Shown: positions 1-9,756, counted from the first letter of the stretch. The stretch: DNA of 64,000 nt from Corynebacterium uropygiale (GCF_021568315.1 NZ_JAKGSI010000007.1:1-64000), one strand, 5' to 3'. Made by a program: numbers and translations. The notes: generated from the letters alone by a model not told the origin.

Positions 1-252
1 CTTCACCACAACGACGAACTGCTTGCCCCAGAAGTGATGGAGGAGATCTGCCAGCGTATTCATGCGCTGTGGCGTTCACAACTTGTGGGTGTCGTGGATC
101 TTTCCTCTGAGATTGCGCAGCGCCCAAGGCTCAGATCCCTTACTGGCGCCGGGGAGATGATCACCGGGATAACGCGGTGGAATCCCTTCCACAGGGAGGA
201 GTTCGAGGACTACCGTCGGCGTTGGGAGGAGAGGGCGTCGCAGGCCCAGTGA
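1..252 (+). CDS. 3' end of a putative immunity-type protein (partial)
   Basis: The frame is already open at base 1 and ends at TGA 250-252, so only the C-terminal 83 residues are visible. They align with the C-terminus of the protein at 516-1178: both share a Cys-x-x-x-x-x-LWR stretch followed by VG(V/I)(V/I)DL, and both end near a (R/Q)(E/Q)E(F/L)EDY motif. The two genes are therefore paralogs. No enzyme motif is visible. The two-base gap to the next frame and its toxin-like content suggest an immunity role, but that is inference. The N-terminus lies outside the window. Confidence 0.6.
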   Translation, partial: LHHNDELLAPEVMEEICQRIHALWRSQLVGVVDLSSEIAQRPRLRSLTGAGEMITGITRWNPFHREEFEDYRRRWEERASQAQ

Positions 253-253
253 T

Positions 254-511
254 GTGTCACTGTGGTTGAAGGCAGCGCGGACGTTCAGAAGAGAAGGTGA
301 TCGTGTGGTTCATTTCATAGATTGGTTTCCCAAGCGGGATGCCCTCATTAAAGATGCCGAAATGAGAGTCGCGGCCGCCCAGGGCAACACAGTCGTGTGG
401 CGCGTACCAACAAAAAACAGCGCGGAAGCGATCCGCGAATTGATCGACAGCGAACAGATCCGGGGTTTGATCGTGGAGTACTGTCCGATGCCCAACGAGG
501 AAGGGAGGTAG
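254..511 (+). CDS. Orphan C-terminal fragment of a polymorphic-toxin nuclease domain (tentative)
   Basis: An 85-residue frame with a GTG start, two bases after the preceding stop. Its second half contains VVWRVPTKNSAEAIREL and then a short beta-like segment ending in EYCP. This resembles my recollection of the C-terminal end of restriction-endonuclease-fold toxin domains of polymorphic toxins (Tox-REase-5 type), where a V-x-W-x-(V/F) strand and an Ala-rich helix close the fold. No signal peptide, secretion domain or full catalytic core is present, so it is probably a displaced toxin tip, inactive on its own. It sits between two paralogous immunity-like genes, a usual arrangement for orphan toxin cassettes. 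It could instead be an unrelated small protein. Confidence 0.45.
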   Translation: MSLWLKAARTFRREGDRVVHFIDWFPKRDALIKDAEMRVAAAQGNTVVWRVPTKNSAEAIRELIDSEQIRGLIVEYCPMPNEEGR

Positions 512-515
512 CGCG

Positions 516-1178
516 GTGTCCTCTGAAGAAGAAATCACTCGGCTGACATCCGAACCCCGATTTTTGCTCCAAGCAAGCCGCGACACGACGAACTCCTTCG
601 TGGGGCATGCCAATAATATCGCCGCGGTCGAGGCGCTGTTTGATTATTATCGGCAGCTTCCCGGCCAGCCGGATGTCTGGCACGGAAGGGCGCTCTTTGA
701 TAACCCGGAGGATTTTTATTCCCGGCCGGTCTTTATCGACTCTCAGCGCACCCAGTGGTGGCCGAACAGCTTCGATATCCTCGACCCACTCGAGTCCTTC
801 CATCGAAGCTCGTGCAGATTCAGCGGCTCGTGGAGTGACCCGTCCTCCCGCTACGGGGTGAATGAAGATTTCCACATTGAGATGACCGCTCGCTGGGGCC
901 AGTCCGAATGGGGTTGTACTGACATCTGCCGCGACGTTCTCAGCATGAGTTTCCAGCCGGGAAGCTACGCGGTCGATCAGGATACGTTCATCGACGTGTT
1001 ATGCCACGTCGAGCTCCTCTGGCGTGCAGACGTCGTCGGGATTATTGACCTCAACGCTCTGCCGCTCTCCCCCCGGATCACCAATGATGCTGAGTGGGTG
1101 GAGCATATGGTGGCCGGAATCGTGGACGGGGAGTACTTCATGCGGCAGGAATTGGAGGACTACTTCTCCACCTGCTGA
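516..1178 (+). CDS. Putative immunity-type protein, paralog of the truncated gene at the window start
   Basis: A 220-residue cytoplasmic protein with no signal peptide or membrane segment. The GTG start at 516 is preceded by a good GGGAGG ribosome site only a few bases after the previous stop. It is rich in Trp and aromatic residues, as many single-domain immunity proteins are. Its C-terminal 70 residues match the partial protein at 1-252. I do not recognise the family with certainty. An Imm52-like family, known as partner of Tox-REase-5 toxins, is one possibility suggested by context only. Tandem diverged immunity genes beside a toxin fragment are typical of the decaying 3' end of a polymorphic-toxin locus. 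Confidence 0.5.
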   Translation: MSSEEEITRLTSEPRFLLQASRDTTNSFVGHANNIAAVEALFDYYRQLPGQPDVWHGRALFDNPEDFYSRPVFIDSQRTQWWPNSFDILDPLESFHRSSCRFSGSWSDPSSRYGVNEDFHIEMTARWGQSEWGCTDICRDVLSMSFQPGSYAVDQDTFIDVLCHVELLWRADVVGIIDLNALPLSPRITNDAEWVEHMVAGIVDGEYFMRQELEDYFSTC

Positions 1179-1245
1179 CCTCACTCCCAGTCCACGTCAA
1201 GCCCCAGGGCGGCAGCTTTCGCCACCCTTGGGCCCCTTTCAGCTG

Positions 1246-2733
<1,488 letters not shown>

Positions 2734-4698
2734 TTAGGATTGCGTGGGGGTGGGGGCGGGGAGGACGGCGCCGAGCTCCTCGCCGGCGTCGACGTGCTGG
2801 GACAGCCGGGGGATGACCCCGCCGAGGTCGGCGGAGTTCGTGAGGACCACCGGCGTGATGGTGGAGTATCCGGCGGCGGTGATGGCCGCCGCATCGAACT
2901 CGAGGAGCAGGTCACCGCGTGCGATGCGCTGCTTCTTCTCCACGTGGAGGGTGAAGGGCTCGCCCTTCATCGCGACGGTATCGAGCCCGACGTGGATGAG
3001 GACGTCGAGGCCGTCGTCGGACCGCAGGCCGATCGCGTGCTTGGAGGGCAGCACCGTGACGACCGTCCCGTCGAAGGGGGCGATGACGCGGCCGGTGCCG
3101 TCGGCGGCCTCGGGCTCGACGGCGAAACCCTCACCCAGCCCGCCTTGCGCGAAGACCGGGTCGGGGACCTCGGCGAGCGGAAGGGGCCGGCCGGCGAGGG
3201 GGCTCACGAGGCGGGTGGCCGCCGGGGTGGAGGCCACCGCGGTCTCGTAGGCGGCGAGGGCGGCTTGCTCGGCTTCAGCGGAGAGGCCCTCTGACTCCTC
3301 CTCGGCTGCGGGCTCGGCCGGGGACGCGGCATCGTCGTTGAAGCCCACGATGTACACGAGCAGCGCCGAGCCCGCGAAGGCCACGAGGCAGCCGACGACC
3401 TCGCCGATGAGGGACATCGAATTCTCCGCACTGTGCGCATTCATGATGGTGAGGGCACCGGGAAGGCCCGCGTAGACGTAGTAGCGCGAACCGAAGAGCG
3501 CCACCGTGATAGCACCGAGCGCGCCGCCCACGCAGCCGCAGATGAAGGGCTTCTTCAGGCGGAGGGTGACACCGTAGATGGCGGGCTCGGTGATGCCGAA
3601 GATGCCGGTGATCGTGGCGGAGCCGGCCACCCCGCGCAGGGACTTCACGGGGGACTTGAGGAACACCCCGAAGGCCGCGCCCACCTGGCCGAGGACCGCG
3701 GCGGTCTGGAAGGCCTGGAAGGAGTCCGAACCGTACTGGTCAAAGTTGGAGAGGATGACCGGGGTGATGCCCCAGTGCACGCCGAAGATGACGAAGACCT
3801 GCCAGAAGCCACCGATGATCGCCGCGGCCAGCGGCGGGAAGATGTCCACCAGCCAGTTGTAGCCGTTCGCGATGGCGTCGGCCCCCGCCGCGGAGAGCGG
3901 CCCGAGAGTGAGGAGGGTGAGCGGCACCATGATGAGCGCGCAGAGGAAGGGCACGAAGATCGACGCCGCGACGCCGCGAATGTGCCGGTTGAGGAAGTGC
4001 TCGAGGTAAGAGAGCACCCACACGAGGATGAGCGGCGGCAGCACGGTGGAGGTGTACGTCGTGGAGCTCAGCGCGAAGCCGAGGAAGTCCACGCGATCCC
4101 CGTCTGCGACGTGCTCGGCGAGCGTTGCGACGTCGGGACTGACGAGTGCGGCGCAGCAGAACACGGCCACGAAGATGTTCACCTTGAAGTGCTGGGCCGC
4201 CGTGATGGCGATGAAGATCGGCAGGAAGGTGAACGGCGCCCAGGAGATGAGCGAGAAGACCTGGTCCGTGCCGGAGCCCTCGAAGCCGGGCCACGCCAGC
4301 CGCACGAGGATGAGGATGCCCTGGATGAAGCCCGCTGCCGCGAGCACGTAGATGAAGGGGGCGAAGACCGCGGACATCGTGGCGATGACGCGGTTCATGA
4401 TGCTGGCCTTGGGCTGGTCATCGGAGTCCTCGGCGGAGAGCGAGGTGGTGGCGAGGAGCGCATCGTAGACCTCGCTCACGTGCGCGCCGATGACCACCTG
4501 GAACTGGCCGCTGTTCTCGATGACAGTGATGACCCCCGGCAGGTCAGCGACCTTCTCCTTGGCGCCGGCCGGGGTCTCCTTGAGGACCAAGCGCAGGCGC
4601 GTGGCGCAGTGCGTGGCGTTGTGAATGTTCTGTTCCCCGCCGACGATCTCCAGAATCTGGGACGCGAGCTTGGGATAATCGCGAATCTTTTCAGCCAT
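2734..4698 (-). CDS. bglF: PTS beta-glucoside transporter, fused EIIBCA
   Basis: A 654-residue fused permease. The EIIB domain begins at the start codon, with the phosphorylatable Cys31 in HCATRLRLVL. The multi-spanning EIIC domain occupies roughly residues 105-460. The EIIA domain is C-terminal, with its active His near 569 in IHVGLDTV. It imports and phosphorylates beta-glucosides using phosphoenolpyruvate via HPr. The start at 4698 was chosen because the EIIB domain begins there; upstream in-frame sequence is not PTS-like. A second ATG at 4738 is less likely. No clear BglG/LicT antiterminator site was found upstream and no antiterminator gene is adjacent, so regulation is unclear. Confidence 0.95.
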   Translation of the reverse strand: MAEKIRDYPKLASQILEIVGGEQNIHNATHCATRLRLVLKETPAGAKEKVADLPGVITVIENSGQFQVVIGAHVSEVYDALLATTSLSAEDSDDQPKASIMNRVIATMSAVFAPFIYVLAAAGFIQGILILVRLAWPGFEGSGTDQVFSLISWAPFTFLPIFIAITAAQHFKVNIFVAVFCCAALVSPDVATLAEHVADGDRVDFLGFALSSTTYTSTVLPPLILVWVLSYLEHFLNRHIRGVAASIFVPFLCALIMVPLTLLTLGPLSAAGADAIANGYNWLVDIFPPLAAAIIGGFWQVFVIFGVHWGITPVILSNFDQYGSDSFQAFQTAAVLGQVGAAFGVFLKSPVKSLRGVAGSATITGIFGITEPAIYGVTLRLKKPFICGCVGGALGAITVALFGSRYYVYAGLPGALTIMNAHSAENSMSLIGEVVGCLVAFAGSALLVYIVGFNDDAASPAEPAAEEESEGLSAEAEQAALAAYETAVASTPAATRLVSPLAGRPLPLAEVPDPVFAQGGLGEGFAVEPEAADGTGRVIAPFDGTVVTVLPSKHAIGLRSDDGLDVLIHVGLDTVAMKGEPFTLHVEKKQRIARGDLLLEFDAAAITAAGYSTITPVVLTNSADLGGVIPRLSQHVDAGEELGAVLPAPTPTQS

Positions 4699-4864
4699 TG
4701 CTGAGACACCAATCCCATCAACACGGGTGGATTCCATGGCCGCAGAACACCGCTGCCGGCCATGAGGGTTGATGCCTCGCGAAGTGGAGTGACACGCCCA
4801 AAAGTTAGGCCCAGTGTAGCGCGCATGTGGGGTTATACCGCAAGGGCTCCGGCTATGAACTCTG

Positions 4865-5212
4865 TCACTCGCGCGGGCGTTCGGCGTGGGTGAGCACGAG
4901 CATGACCGGACCGCGGGCGGCGCTCGACGACGGCCCCGGGCACGACGAACCCACCGCACACTGCGCGCACGCCCCGCTACTGCACGAGCTGGCCAGAACC
5001 TCCCGCCGGAGCTGCCCCGTGCGCTCGAGGTGGGCGAGGATCGCATCGACCGTGAACGGGGAAATATGCGCGCGCCGGGCGATGTCCGCCCGGGACGTCG
5101 CCCCCTCGGCGAGCGCCTCCCGCACGGCGGCGAGGGTGTGACCGCCGGAGGTGGCGGCGAAGTCGGCGCGGATGTGCTCGGCGAGGGTTCTCAACGACAT
5201 CGTGTTATCCAT
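4865..5212 (-). CDS. FeoC-like winged-helix regulator with Cys cluster
   Basis: A 115-residue protein. Residues about 5-70 predict a small winged helix (TSRADIARRAHISPFTVDAI) that fits the FeoC-like transcriptional regulator family. It is followed by a Cys-x4-Cys-x2-Cys-x5-Cys cluster (around residues 76-90), close to the Fe-S-binding loop of FeoC. Known FeoC proteins sense iron or oxygen and work with the FeoB ferrous-iron transporter. No feoA or feoB is in the window, and the neighbours are sugar-PTS genes, so the target here is unknown. An alternative start is the Met at codon 5. Confidence 0.7.
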   Translation of the reverse strand: MDNTMSLRTLAEHIRADFAATSGGHTLAAVREALAEGATSRADIARRAHISPFTVDAILAHLERTGQLRREVLASSCSSGACAQCAVGSSCPGPSSSAARGPVMLVLTHAERPRE

Positions 5213-5245
5213 GGTGAAGCCCCATAACGACTGGTCGTGGCGAGC

Positions 5246-5273
5246 CTAAGCTCCTTCTATGACGGGAGCTTAG
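5246..5273. terminator. Stem-loop, 9-bp perfect stem
   Basis: CTAAGCTCC at 5246-5254 pairs with GGAGCTTAG at 5265-5273 around a 10-base loop. It lies just past the stop of the minus-strand DUF2848 gene and upstream of the FeoC-like gene, so termination of the DUF2848 transcript is the simplest role. It has no long U tract. Confidence 0.55.
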
Positions 5274-5280
5274 ACTTCGC

Positions 5281-5300
5281 TATCCCCGACGACAGGGATA
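5281..5300. terminator. Second short stem-loop after the DUF2848 gene
   Basis: TATCCC at 5281-5286 pairs with GGGATA at 5295-5300. It is directly adjacent to the longer hairpin at 5246-5273, giving a double-hairpin end for the minus-strand transcript. Confidence 0.35.
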
Positions 5301-5330
5301 AGGATTACCAATGGTGGGTGGGAATGGGGG

Positions 5331-6035
5331 CTAGTCGATGGGGGTGGCCATTTCTCTGACGTCATAGTCGACGGAGGCTGATCCAAGGCCCGGCACGGTG
5401 AGCTCTACTTTCCAGCGATCGGCGAACTGGTCGACTCCGTCGAGCATGGTGACCGTCCCCGATACGAGGATCGTTCCGGGCGTGTCCTCGCCGCGCGTGT
5501 GGAGGATATCCAGCCAATAGGACGGGCTCAGGAGGGCTCCGGCCGTGGAGTCTTGGATGAGCGTGGGGGTGGAGTCGCCATTGTGGGTGACCCATGCCTG
5601 GAGGGTGATCGTGGAGAGGTCCTCCGGGAGCTCGTCGAGGGGGAAGGCCACCGTGCCGAGGACGTCCGGGGCGGCGTTCTTGGACCAGGCCACACCGTGG
5701 GTCTCCAGGGCGCGGTCGGTGTGATCACACGCGACGGTGAGGAGCTGCCGGCCGTCGTCGTCGATAATGAGGGCCCATTCGGCTTCGCCGGATGTGGTGG
5801 AGTGCTGGACGTAGACGATGTCCGTCTGCTGGGCCAGGTAGGGGGAGACGGGGTAGAGCGTGGGGCTGGTGCTCGGGGCAGGGACGCCGAGTTCCGCGAG
5901 CTCGCGGATGTGTGCTTGGACCTCGGCTTGGTCCTGGCCGGCATAGCCGGCGTTGAGGAGGCGGCGCACGGTGGTGGTGGATGTGCTGCCGTCGGGGAGG
6001 GTGAAGGTCAGCGTGGGGTGGGCGGTGGAGGTCAT
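5331..6035 (-). CDS. DUF2848 family protein
   Basis: A 234-residue soluble protein that fits DUF2848, a family I recall as related to fumarylacetoacetate-hydrolase-fold enzymes. An N-terminal beta-strand pair is followed by a segment with LYPVSPYLAQQTDIVYVQ and a C-terminal KVELTVPGLG-like strand. The start at 6035 has a GGAG ribosome site (AAAGGAGCAC) at the right distance; the open frame further upstream crosses the divergent promoter and is not coding. Substrate is unknown. It diverges from an MHS transporter across a GntR-type operator, so it probably acts on the imported compound. Confidence 0.85.
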   Translation of the reverse strand: MTSTAHPTLTFTLPDGSTSTTTVRRLLNAGYAGQDQAEVQAHIRELAELGVPAPSTSPTLYPVSPYLAQQTDIVYVQHSTTSGEAEWALIIDDDGRQLLTVACDHTDRALETHGVAWSKNAAPDVLGTVAFPLDELPEDLSTITLQAWVTHNGDSTPTLIQDSTAGALLSPSYWLDILHTRGEDTPGTILVSGTVTMLDGVDQFADRWKVELTVPGLGSASVDYDVREMATPID

Positions 6036-6101
6036 GGTGGTTGTGCTCCTTTGCCTATTGATGGACAGGAAATAGCTGTTGTCATGCAGCCTAGCGCCCT
6101 C

Positions 6102-6113
6102 ATTGTATACAAT
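6102..6113. promoter_or_regulatory. Perfect 12-bp palindrome, probable GntR/FCD operator
   Basis: ATTGTATACAAT is a perfect palindrome and contains the T-x-GTATAC-x-A core typical of FadR/FCD-subfamily GntR sites. It lies between the DUF2848 gene and the divergent MHS transporter gene. The FCD-type regulator gene at 7456-8121 is the obvious candidate binder, so one site could control both divergent transcripts. Confidence 0.7.
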
Positions 6114-6152
6114 CAACGGCACAGTGAGATCTGGGACACGAAAGGAACTCTC

Positions 6153-7475
6153 ATGAGCGACGCATCCCTGCACCAACCACCACCGAGAAAAGATGTGTAC
6201 AAGGCCTTCGTGGCCTCGCTCTCGGGGACCTCCCTTGAGTGGTATGACTTCGCGGTGTACTCGGCGGCATCGGCCCTTGTTCTTGGGCAGCTGTTCTTCC
6301 CGGCGGATGATCGCTACGCCGCAACGATCTCTGCGTTTGCGACGTATGCCATCGGGTATTTGTCGCGACCAGTGGGAGGCGTGGTGTTCGGGCGTCTGGG
6401 GGACAAGCTCGGAAGAAAGACCGTGCTTGTCTATACATTGGTCCTCATTGGCGCGGCGACGTTCGCTATCGGCGTTTTGCCGACGTATGGGCGAATCGGG
6501 TTGTGGGCGCCGGTCGCGCTCGTGATCCTGCGATTCCTCCAGGGGGTGGGCGTCGGCGGAGAGTGGGGCGGGGCAGTGCTGCTGTCCTCGGAGTACGGCA
6601 ACCCCCGCCGCCGGGGCTTTTGGGCAAGCGCTGCGCAGGTCGGGCCACCCGCCGGCAACCTCCTGGCCAATGGAGTGCTCGCTCTTCTCACCGTGTCTCT
6701 CAGCGAGGAACAATTCCTCGCGTGGGGGTGGCGCGTTGCCTTCTTGGCCTCCCTGATCCTTATCGGATTTGGACTGTGGATCCGGCTGAAGCTTGAGGAC
6801 ACCCCGGTATTCAAAGCGATTGAGGATGCGGGAGATCGATCCGATACACCCGTGACGGACGTCGTGAGAACGCAGACGAAACCCCTGATCGCAGCGGTGC
6901 TCAGCAGGCTTGGGCCCGACGTGTTTTATGCCCTGTACACCGTTTTCATTCTCACGTACGGGACGCAGAAACTCGGATTACCCAGAAGTGAGATCCTGGG
7001 GGCTGTGCTCATTGGTTCCGCGACGCAGTTGATCAGTATTCCGCTGGCCGGGTGGCTTTCTGACCTGGTTCACCGTCGAGTTCTCTATGCGGTGGGGGCT
7101 ATTGCCGCGGCTCTGTGGTCCTTCGAGATTTTTGCTATCGCGGATAAGGGCAGCTTTGGGCTCCTGGCTCTGGCTATGGTCGTGGCCGGGACGTGCCACT
7201 CGCTGATGTTCGCTCCGCAAGCCGCCTTCGTGATCGAACAATTTCACCCGCGGCTTCGCTACACGGGCGCGTCACTGGCCTACACCATCGGTGGAGTCTT
7301 CGGTGGTGCCCTCGCGCCCTTGATGTTCACCGTGGTCGCGGGGCCATCCATCTCCTCGTTCCCGGTGGCGCTGTATGTTGTCGGCGCAGTGTGTTGCACG
7401 CTCGTGGGGCTTGTGATGGGGAAGAACCCGACGGTCGAGCACGAAGAAAGCGTGGTTAGGAACTCGCAGGCGTGA
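6153..7475 (+). CDS. MHS-family MFS metabolite:H+ symporter
   Basis: A 440-residue, about 12-span transporter. The SLEWYDFAVYSAASALV stretch in span 1 and the loop 2-3 motif FGRLGDKLGRKTVLVYT are diagnostic of the metabolite:H+ symporter branch, which carries organic acids such as citrate, shikimate or alpha-ketoglutarate. The start at 6153 has an AAAGGAA ribosome site; the longer frame upstream runs antisense through the DUF2848 gene. It is divergent from the DUF2848 gene and ends 20 bases inside the convergent GntR gene. Substrate unknown, probably the one metabolised by the DUF2848 protein. Confidence 0.93.
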   Translation: MSDASLHQPPPRKDVYKAFVASLSGTSLEWYDFAVYSAASALVLGQLFFPADDRYAATISAFATYAIGYLSRPVGGVVFGRLGDKLGRKTVLVYTLVLIGAATFAIGVLPTYGRIGLWAPVALVILRFLQGVGVGGEWGGAVLLSSEYGNPRRRGFWASAAQVGPPAGNLLANGVLALLTVSLSEEQFLAWGWRVAFLASLILIGFGLWIRLKLEDTPVFKAIEDAGDRSDTPVTDVVRTQTKPLIAAVLSRLGPDVFYALYTVFILTYGTQKLGLPRSEILGAVLIGSATQLISIPLAGWLSDLVHRRVLYAVGAIAAALWSFEIFAIADKGSFGLLALAMVVAGTCHSLMFAPQAAFVIEQFHPRLRYTGASLAYTIGGVFGGALAPLMFTVVAGPSISSFPVALYVVGAVCCTLVGLVMGKNPTVEHEESVVRNSQA

Positions 7476-8121
7476 CGCCGGGAGAGAGGAGGACGTCGAG
7501 CGTCCGATCCAGGTGGTGGACCACCGCACGGAGCGCAGCCTGGGAATCATTCGCACGGAGGGCGTCGACAATGTCGGCGTGCTCGCGAATAACCTCGCGC
7601 CAGCGATGGGGGGTATAGAGCGCCTGAGCCCCAATAATCCTCTGGCGGACGCGCAGCTTTTCGTACACCGCGCTGATCTCGTGATTGCCAGCGGCCTCCA
7701 TGATGCGCGCGTGGAATTCCTGGTCAAGGCGGATGAACTCGATGACATGCTCGTGACCGGGCGAGTCAAGGAGACGGCGCTGCTGTTCGAGGGTGACTGA
7801 TAGGCGATCCGCGACGGAGGAAGCGACGCCACGCTCGATGACCTTGAGGGTTGTGTGCTTTTCCAGAAGACCGCGGAGCTCCATGAGGTCGAGGATCTGT
7901 TCCCTGCTGATGCTGGGGATTCTCGTTCCGCGGTGGGGGATGTGTTCCACCAGGCCCTCGGAGGCGAGGGCGCGAATGGCCTCCCGAACCGGGGTGCGGG
8001 AGATGCCGAGATCATCGGCGATCGCTTGTTCACTCAAGAAGGACCCCTGAACGGAGGGGTCGACCAGGATGTGAGTGGTCAAGTAGCGATAGGCCAGGTC
8101 ACGGCCGCGCGGAGAAGCCAT
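7456..8121 (-). CDS. GntR-family transcriptional regulator, FCD subfamily
   Basis: A 221-residue regulator from the preferred start at 8121; an in-frame start at 8205 would add 28 residues of unlikely sequence. The winged HTH includes LSEQAIADDLGISRTPVREA, the classical GntR recognition region. The all-helical FCD ligand-binding domain follows, with the expected Asp/His metal ligands spread over residues about 100-195. It probably represses the transporter and DUF2848 genes through the palindrome at 6102-6113. Its 3' end overlaps the transporter gene by 20 bases in convergent orientation. Confidence 0.9.
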   Translation of the reverse strand: MASPRGRDLAYRYLTTHILVDPSVQGSFLSEQAIADDLGISRTPVREAIRALASEGLVEHIPHRGTRIPSISREQILDLMELRGLLEKHTTLKVIERGVASSVADRLSVTLEQQRRLLDSPGHEHVIEFIRLDQEFHARIMEAAGNHEISAVYEKLRVRQRIIGAQALYTPHRWREVIREHADIVDALRANDSQAALRAVVHHLDRTLDVLLSPGVTPASS

Positions 8122-8160
8122 AAGGGGATAGTACGTCGCCTCTCGCGCCCCGAAAAAGTC

Positions 8161-8203
8161 ACTTTCGACCCATCGGGAGGTAACTTTCGACCACACTTTG
8201 ACC
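8161..8203. promoter_or_regulatory. Three direct repeats of ACTTTCGACC type
   Basis: ACTTTCGACC occurs at 8161-8170 and 8183-8192, and a shorter ACTTTGACC at 8195-8203. Start-to-start spacings are 22 and 12 bases, close to whole helical turns, as in tandem response-regulator sites. They lie between the GntR gene and the divergent exported-protein gene. The cognate factor is unknown. Confidence 0.45.
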
Positions 8204-8302
8204 AAAGCTCTTTAAATGCGTGGTCGGAAAAGGTAGCGTCCAGGGTGCAGGAACAGTCAGGGCACGTCCTGACGCACACTGATACATTCACAGGAGGCAG
8301 AC

Positions 8303-8806
8303 ATGACGTGGAATCTGATGAAGAAGAGCATTGCGGCGCCGGCACTGGGCGTGATGCTGGTGATTGGAGGGACCGGAGTGGCATGTGCGCAGGGCACCGA
8401 CGCCGCCCACCTGGGTGCTTCCCAGGCGCAGGCGGCCGATGAAGTGCCGACCATCCAGCTCCAGCAGATCAACGACTCCGCTTTCGTCCTGGATCTCCCG
8501 GACGGCGTGGGCATTGACGCGGAGGCTGGCACCCTGACGATCGACGGCAAGGACATCCAGCTGCCCGACCAGGCCACCGACCGCGAGGGAAACGAAGCCA
8601 CCCTCTACTACACGACGACCGACAAGGGCGTTGAGCTGCGCGCCATCGAGCGCTACGCGACGCGCGAGTTCCGCCAGTGCGACGTCCCCGAAGCCGAGAA
8701 CCCCCTGACGGCGTCCGTGCCGGTGCAGGAGGAGTCCATCGAGCCCGGCATCCAGAACGCCGTGCAGGACGGCCTGGTTGCCGCCTTCCCGACCTGCTTC
8801 CACTAA
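8303..8806 (+). CDS. Exported protein of unknown function
   Basis: A 167-residue protein with a Sec signal peptide (Lys-Lys, then a hydrophobic core of about 20 residues and a VACAQG-like cleavage region). The start at 8303 has a strong AGGAGG site five bases away. The mature part is acidic and beta-rich, with two Cys near the C-terminus (one in RQCDVPE, one three residues from the end) that could form a disulfide. No family recognised. It is monocistronic, followed by a strong hairpin, and preceded by repeated elements. Confidence 0.8.
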   Translation: MTWNLMKKSIAAPALGVMLVIGGTGVACAQGTDAAHLGASQAQAADEVPTIQLQQINDSAFVLDLPDGVGIDAEAGTLTIDGKDIQLPDQATDREGNEATLYYTTTDKGVELRAIERYATREFRQCDVPEAENPLTASVPVQEESIEPGIQNAVQDGLVAAFPTCFH

Positions 8807-8874
8807 GAAGTGCGGCCGGGTGCCGCGGTGAGCGGTAGTTGATGCTGCCGGCGCGGTTGTCTGAACAATGAGTG

Positions 8875-8902
8875 AGCCCACCACCCCAACGGGTGGTGGG
8901 CT
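8875..8902. terminator. Strong 12-bp hairpin terminator
   Basis: AGCCCACCACCC (8875-8886), loop CAAC, then GGGTGGTGGGCT (8891-8902), a perfect 12-bp stem. It is 68 bases past the stop of the exported-protein gene. It has no U tract, as is common for actinobacterial hairpin terminators. Confidence 0.75.
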
Positions 8903-9099
8903 GTGGCGCGTGTGGGGGAGGGTGGTTGCGCGAGCAGGTGCGAGGGACTTTATTCACCCGTCTGCGCAGGACGCATGACGCTGGAAGAAGTTTTTGAGCG
9001 TCTTAACCAAGGGGTTGGTCTGATCGGGATTATTCGATGGTGACGATATGTTGATTGCTAGGAATGAAGGAAAGAAAGTAGCCGCCATATCTTTCTATT

Positions 9100-9603
9100 T
9101 TATTCCTTTCTTTCCGGCCACTCTTCAGGCATTCTCCATATCTTTTTCCCAACCGGGGTTAGTTTAACGCCGGGCTTTATTCGGATCATATAGTCCCCGT
9201 CGCTTTCACGGCGCGGCACGTATGCGAAACCTGGCCCATTGGTTAGCCCAGGCACGGCAGGGTATTTCGGATCGAAGTCTATCACTTGGTTGAAAGCTTT
9301 TAGCTTGCGCCAGATAGCGCGGGCACGCTCGTACTGGGATTGAGTCAAAGAGGCGGGCCCACGCCATCTCACCCAACCGATTGCCCTGAAACCTTGATAC
9401 AAAGCATTGCCCTTAAACTCTGACGGAATATCCCAAGGTATATGTTGGGTAAGCTTTGTCCATTTTGGTTCGTAGCCACCTTCCCTAGCAAGTTTGTAGA
9501 TGTACTGCCTGGTAACACCTACCTGCCTGGCAATTTCAGCCTGGCTCATACCCTGGTCAAGAAGCTCCATGACTTCATCCGGTGTGATCCTCATGGCTCG
9601 CAT
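9100..9603 (-). CDS. Phage-like helix-turn-helix protein
   Basis: A 167-residue protein whose N-terminal 40 residues form a resolvase-type HTH (GMSQAEIARQVGVTRQYIYKL). The rest is basic and aromatic with no recognisable catalytic motif. Base composition is clearly more AT-rich than its neighbours, and no partner gene is near, so it looks acquired and possibly the last remnant of a phage or integrative element. The start may be at 9603 or at the Met three codons further in (9594). No clear ribosome site. Function unknown beyond likely DNA binding. Confidence 0.65.
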   Translation of the reverse strand: MRAMRITPDEVMELLDQGMSQAEIARQVGVTRQYIYKLAREGGYEPKWTKLTQHIPWDIPSEFKGNALYQGFRAIGWVRWRGPASLTQSQYERARAIWRKLKAFNQVIDFDPKYPAVPGLTNGPGFAYVPRRESDGDYMIRIKPGVKLTPVGKKIWRMPEEWPERKE

Positions 9604-9756
9604 CTTAGTTGATACAAACTATTGCGATCGGTGTTGCCTCCAACCTTCAAACGAGCTTGCAACCTTCATGCGTGCGTTCGAGTCCATGCGCTAGTAGAAG
9701 CGCAGTGTCGGCAGTTAGAGTCCCAACTTCACATAGCGAGCGCCTCGGGCATCGCA

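Noticed and set aside
9664..9692. A GTTCGAGTCC stretch resembling a tRNA T-loop beside the phage-like gene (possible att site)
   Set aside because: The five bases on each side do not pair as a T stem, and no other tRNA arm is visible.
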